Shown: in pieces, positions 61,106 through 64,000 of the stretch
Layout: each line of letters starts with the position of its first letter
Numbering within the stretch: the stretch's first letter is position 1
Source of the DNA: Thuidium tamariscinum
Taxonomy: Eukaryota > Streptophyta > Bryopsida > Hypnales > Thuidiaceae
Length of the DNA stretch: 64,000 nucleotides
Assembly (NCBI GenBank): GCA_947034885.2
Contig: OX344751.2
Span: 23,622,001-23,686,000, forward strand
Direction: 5' to 3'
Translations under genes and position numbers: made by a program
The notes under the pieces: generated by a model
The model's input: the letters and a program-made list of their open reading frames with translations, nothing else
Told to the model about the DNA's origin: nothing
Databases searched by the model: none

Positions 61106-62515
61106 AACCCAGGCTAAAAGATTAAGTTGTGATTTTAAGCACCTCATTACATATAGAGTTTTTATTTTCTTCCTCTAAAATTGTCACACATCATGTGGAT
61201 GATGTTTTCTTGTGAGAACTAACAGTTTTCACAGTGACATTTGACTACACAATTCAATCAACCATTCAAACGTTATTGTATGATTTTTAGTTTTTACTTC
61301 TCATCTAGGGAGTTTAGTAAGGCAAGTTGAAAAAAAATTCTTTTTTATAAACAAAATTTGAGATTGGTTTTCTATTGTCTACGAATTAAAATGCCAAAGT
61401 ATATATTTTCTTGGCTATATTCTTGGACATCAAATTGTGTTCAAGAAAATACATACTTTGATGTTTTTATTTGTAGAAAATTCAAAAAAAATTCAAAAAA
61501 ACTAAAAATTGTTCATTTGAGAAGACTTCTTGGTGATGAGATTTGACCCAAAACATGAGGTCAAAATCATCTCTAATATTTAGAAGTGCATACGCAAGGG
61601 AGGCTTGTTTGCACAAATGTCAAGTGTATAAAATAATGTATTTTAAGTATTCCTTTAGTAGGAATATGTATACCTACTAGAAAAATATACCACAAAAATT
61701 TCAGTTCAAGATCATCAATTTAAACCATTTACTAGTATTAAAAATCCTCAATGTTGAAGTGTGACAAATTAACAAAATTGACTTTTTATTATTATTATTT
61801 TTTAAATTTAAAAATAATAATGAACACAACTAAGATCAAGATATCTAGAAATATATTTTTTGGTTTTGTCATTTATTCTATAGTTCAAAAATGGTCAATT
61901 TCGTTAAAATGGCGGTATTCCAAGTGCCATTTTGACAAATTTCAAGTGCCATCTTGACATATTTTGTGTACCATTTTGACATAGAGGCCTAGAGGTAGAC
62001 GAAGAAAATGTGCCGTTTTAACGAAATGTTGTGCCATTTTAACGGAATATCATGCCATTTTATTGGAATACTGCCATTTTAACGAAATTGACCATAAAAG
62101 TTATAGTGTTCTAACATTGAAATGCAACAAAACTAGTACTTAGGTCTTTCTTGCAATCACCTTCTACTTACAATTTTTCCCTTTATATTATACAATCCCA
62201 AATGATCTAAAATTATTCTTGTATGTAGCCAACTTGCCTTGAATAATGAATCCAAAGCAACACTATCAACATGAATATTTTTTCATAACAAATGTAACCT
62301 TGTAAAGTACAATTGCCCAATTTTTTGCATGAACCAAAAAATCTTGCAATTGACATAGTAGAGACTTTTTGAATTTTTTGCCACATCTTCTCAAAATTGA
62401 TGTACTACAAAGATCCTATAGTTACACGTGTCCACAAAAAAATTCCCTAAAATTTAGTATTTGTATTTGAAATGGCAATTTTAAAGCAATTTAGTAAGAA
62501 CATAGTCAAGGAACT
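61106..62515. mobile_element. Degraded TTAA-family element in reverse orientation, interrupted
   Basis: The left edge TTAACCCAGGCTAAAAG and the CACCTCATTACATATAGAG block match the right half of the family. From about 62120 to 62515 the reverse of the left half is seen (TTATATTATACAATCCCAAA, CAAGATCC-like, GAACATAGTCAAGG), but the last tip is lost. An unrelated inverted-end element sits inside at 61891-62095. Confidence 0.65.
61891..62095. mobile_element. Small TIR element built of CCATTTTAACG repeats
   Basis: The left end ATGGTCAATTTCGTTAAAAT, continuing GGCGGTATTCC, has one mismatch to the inverted right end over 31 bases. The whole 205 bp consists of seven or eight 20-25-bp units of the form TGCCATTTT(A/G)AC(A/G)-AAT, so it is both terminally inverted and internally tandem. 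Confidence 0.8.
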
Positions 62516-63060
62516 TCAAAAGCATATTAAAATAAAATAGCCCATTGTGGTTTGATGACCCATAGTAGACACCTAATGACCCCAAGATGTTTTTTCAAGC
62601 CACAGTCAATGTCTAACCTAACACCAATGGAGTGATTGGTAACTTCATTAGGAACACTCTACTTTTTTAGTGTAAAATCATTGTAGGAAGTGACTTTTCA
62701 TGGCCTTTCACATTAAAATTATTGTCACTTCTTCAAGTGATTAAAATGAGTGTATTGAACACAATTTTTGTTGCTTATGGGATAGCCTACTGACACTTTT
62801 GGGCTGATCAATTAAAAAATTCGTAACAAATTCATACTTTGTCTCAAAAATATAATTTCAATTGCTCTCACTATTTCTCACACTTGTCTTCACTTGGAAA
62901 AAAATTCAACAATGGCATGAGGGAAGACTCCAAATTCTGACCACAATGGGTTGTTTTACCTCAGTACAACGCAATGATGTAGTACATATTTCAACCTGCA
63001 CTAATTCAAATAGATTATTCTGCAAATAGTGTGACCCTGAGTGGTCCATGCCCCAAAAGG
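62516..63060. other. AT-rich intergenic DNA, nothing recognised
   Basis: No gene, no inverted-end element seen. Confidence 0.5.
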
Positions 63061-64000
63061 ATTATAGAAGTGTAGAGTACCCCACAGTCCTTGCCCTGCG
63101 AATTGAAGACCCAGTGACATCATTCGTCACAACCTGACAACTCCACGGGTTTCGAAGCTCACTGGGGCCCAAGCAAGAGGCCAGAGCCCGGACGGTAGGT
63201 AACTAAAGTACCGTCTGCGTTTCGAGTCCGTCCGCCGGATGAAACTTGGATGAATACTAAGAAAGATGAAGACCAGATGAAGATCCTGTAGTTCGCCTGC
63301 CTCCCTGCTGCCTGCATGCCTGCCTGCTTTTTGGATGAAACTTGGATGAATACTAAGAAAGATGAAGACCAGATGAAGATCCTGTAGTTCGCCCGCCTGC
63401 CTGCCTGCCTTGCTTTTTGGATGAAACTTGGATGCGGGTCCCCCTTTTGAATGATCTTTCCGTTCAGTTTGCTGCGACAAATGGGTCCGTCCGTCCCCTT
63501 GGCCGGGCTGCCTAGGGAAGAGGGAAGGCGCAGGCAGGGTACAAGTGGAGTTATCTTATACGGGCGAAAGCAGGACAGCCCCTCAGCCATTCGTACCCCT
63601 ATAATGGGAAGGTAGTGAATTGGGGTGGCAGGCTCCCAGTAGCATAGCATAGCTTGCCAGGGTGCAGGGGGCCCATATAGTCTTGCACAACCCCGTTTTC
63701 TTGACGTTTTCAAAAGGGAATCTTTTATTCTTTTTCTTTTTCTTTTTCTTTTTTCCTCTTTTTTTGTCCCCTTTGTCTTTCACTGACTCGTATAACTTCA
63801 CTACAGCCAGGGTGGGTCTGTACTGGGCTCGAAGTTGCAGTACAACCACTGGTCATGGAGCCGGCCGGCTCGCTTTATTCGGGACCTTTTAAATTGGTTC
63901 GCTCTCTTTGCTCCTTCCTACCGACCGACCGACCTACTGACCGACCGACCGACCGACCTCAGTCAGGCTCCGGGGTGATCTAGCTACTACCCTGCTGCTA
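63061..64000. other. GC-rich, simple-repeat-rich island 4 (runs off the window)
   Basis: It starts abruptly near 63060. It contains the tandem repeat at 63238-63435, a CTTTTT tract (63728-63765), and CCGACCGACC runs (63919-63958). A minus-strand frame of 184 codons (63159-63713) simply reads through the tandem repeat and has no domain, so I do not call it a gene. Confidence 0.5.
63238..63435. repeat. Tandem repeat, two full units plus a partial one
   Basis: The unit starts at GGATGAAACTTGGATG (63238, 63333, 63419), and the first two copies are identical over AATACTAAGAAAGATGAAGA and the following CCAGATGAAGATCCTGTAG. A CCTGCCTGC-rich spacer of variable length separates the units (periods 95 and 86). 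Confidence 0.92.

Noticed and set aside
63159..63713. 184-codon minus-strand frame
   Set aside because: Its repeated peptide is just the translation of the DNA tandem repeat at 63238-63435, and it continues into a second overlapping long frame.

Overview
This is nuclear DNA of a land plant (or close streptophyte relative). Three protein genes have many GT-AG introns. One of them is DA1, a plant LIM-peptidase family. All three share domain order with seed-plant homologues. The rest is AT-rich, gene-poor and full of small terminal-inverted-repeat (TIR) elements. The DA1 N-terminus is divergent and TTAA-flanked elements abound, which makes a non-flowering plant with a fairly large genome plausible, but I cannot name the species.

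Layout. 1-12864: no gene. It holds a decayed triple tandem repeat, an hAT-type MITE (5818-6083), a CACTA-type element (6210-7496), one orphan coding-like exon on the minus strand (8087-8182), a full-length TTAA-flanked element (10606-11624) and a Stowaway-like element with another MITE nested inside it. 12865-28223 is the gene island, all on the plus strand: DA1 (13922-19074, 10 exons, 511 aa), a mitochondrial-type GrpE co-chaperone (22042-25452, 6 exons, 330 aa) and a histidine-phosphatase/phosphoglycerate-mutase-like enzyme (26416-28223, 6 exons, 236 aa). All three models close in phase with no internal stop. 28224-64000: no recognisable gene. It holds more TTAA elements (two of them long perfect-looking palindromes), a CACTA-type MITE nested in one of them with a clear 3-bp target duplication, an hAT-type MITE with a perfect 8-bp duplication, several other TIR families, and four islands of GC-rich, simple-repeat-rich DNA (about 47.3-48.7, 56.9-57.6, 59.0-60.0 and 63.1-64.0 kb).

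The three genes do not form a pathway. DA1 is a ubiquitin-activated growth-limiting peptidase, GrpE drives nucleotide exchange on organellar Hsp70, and the third is probably a small phosphatase. The most unusual observations are the TTAA family, whose short members are palindromic dimers of one end of the long members, and an approximately 225-bp tandem duplication that starts inside GrpE exon 1 and fills intron 1, carrying a telo-box in each downstream copy. I saw no virus, toxin, CRISPR array, rRNA or tRNA gene, and no reverse transcriptase or transposase domain.
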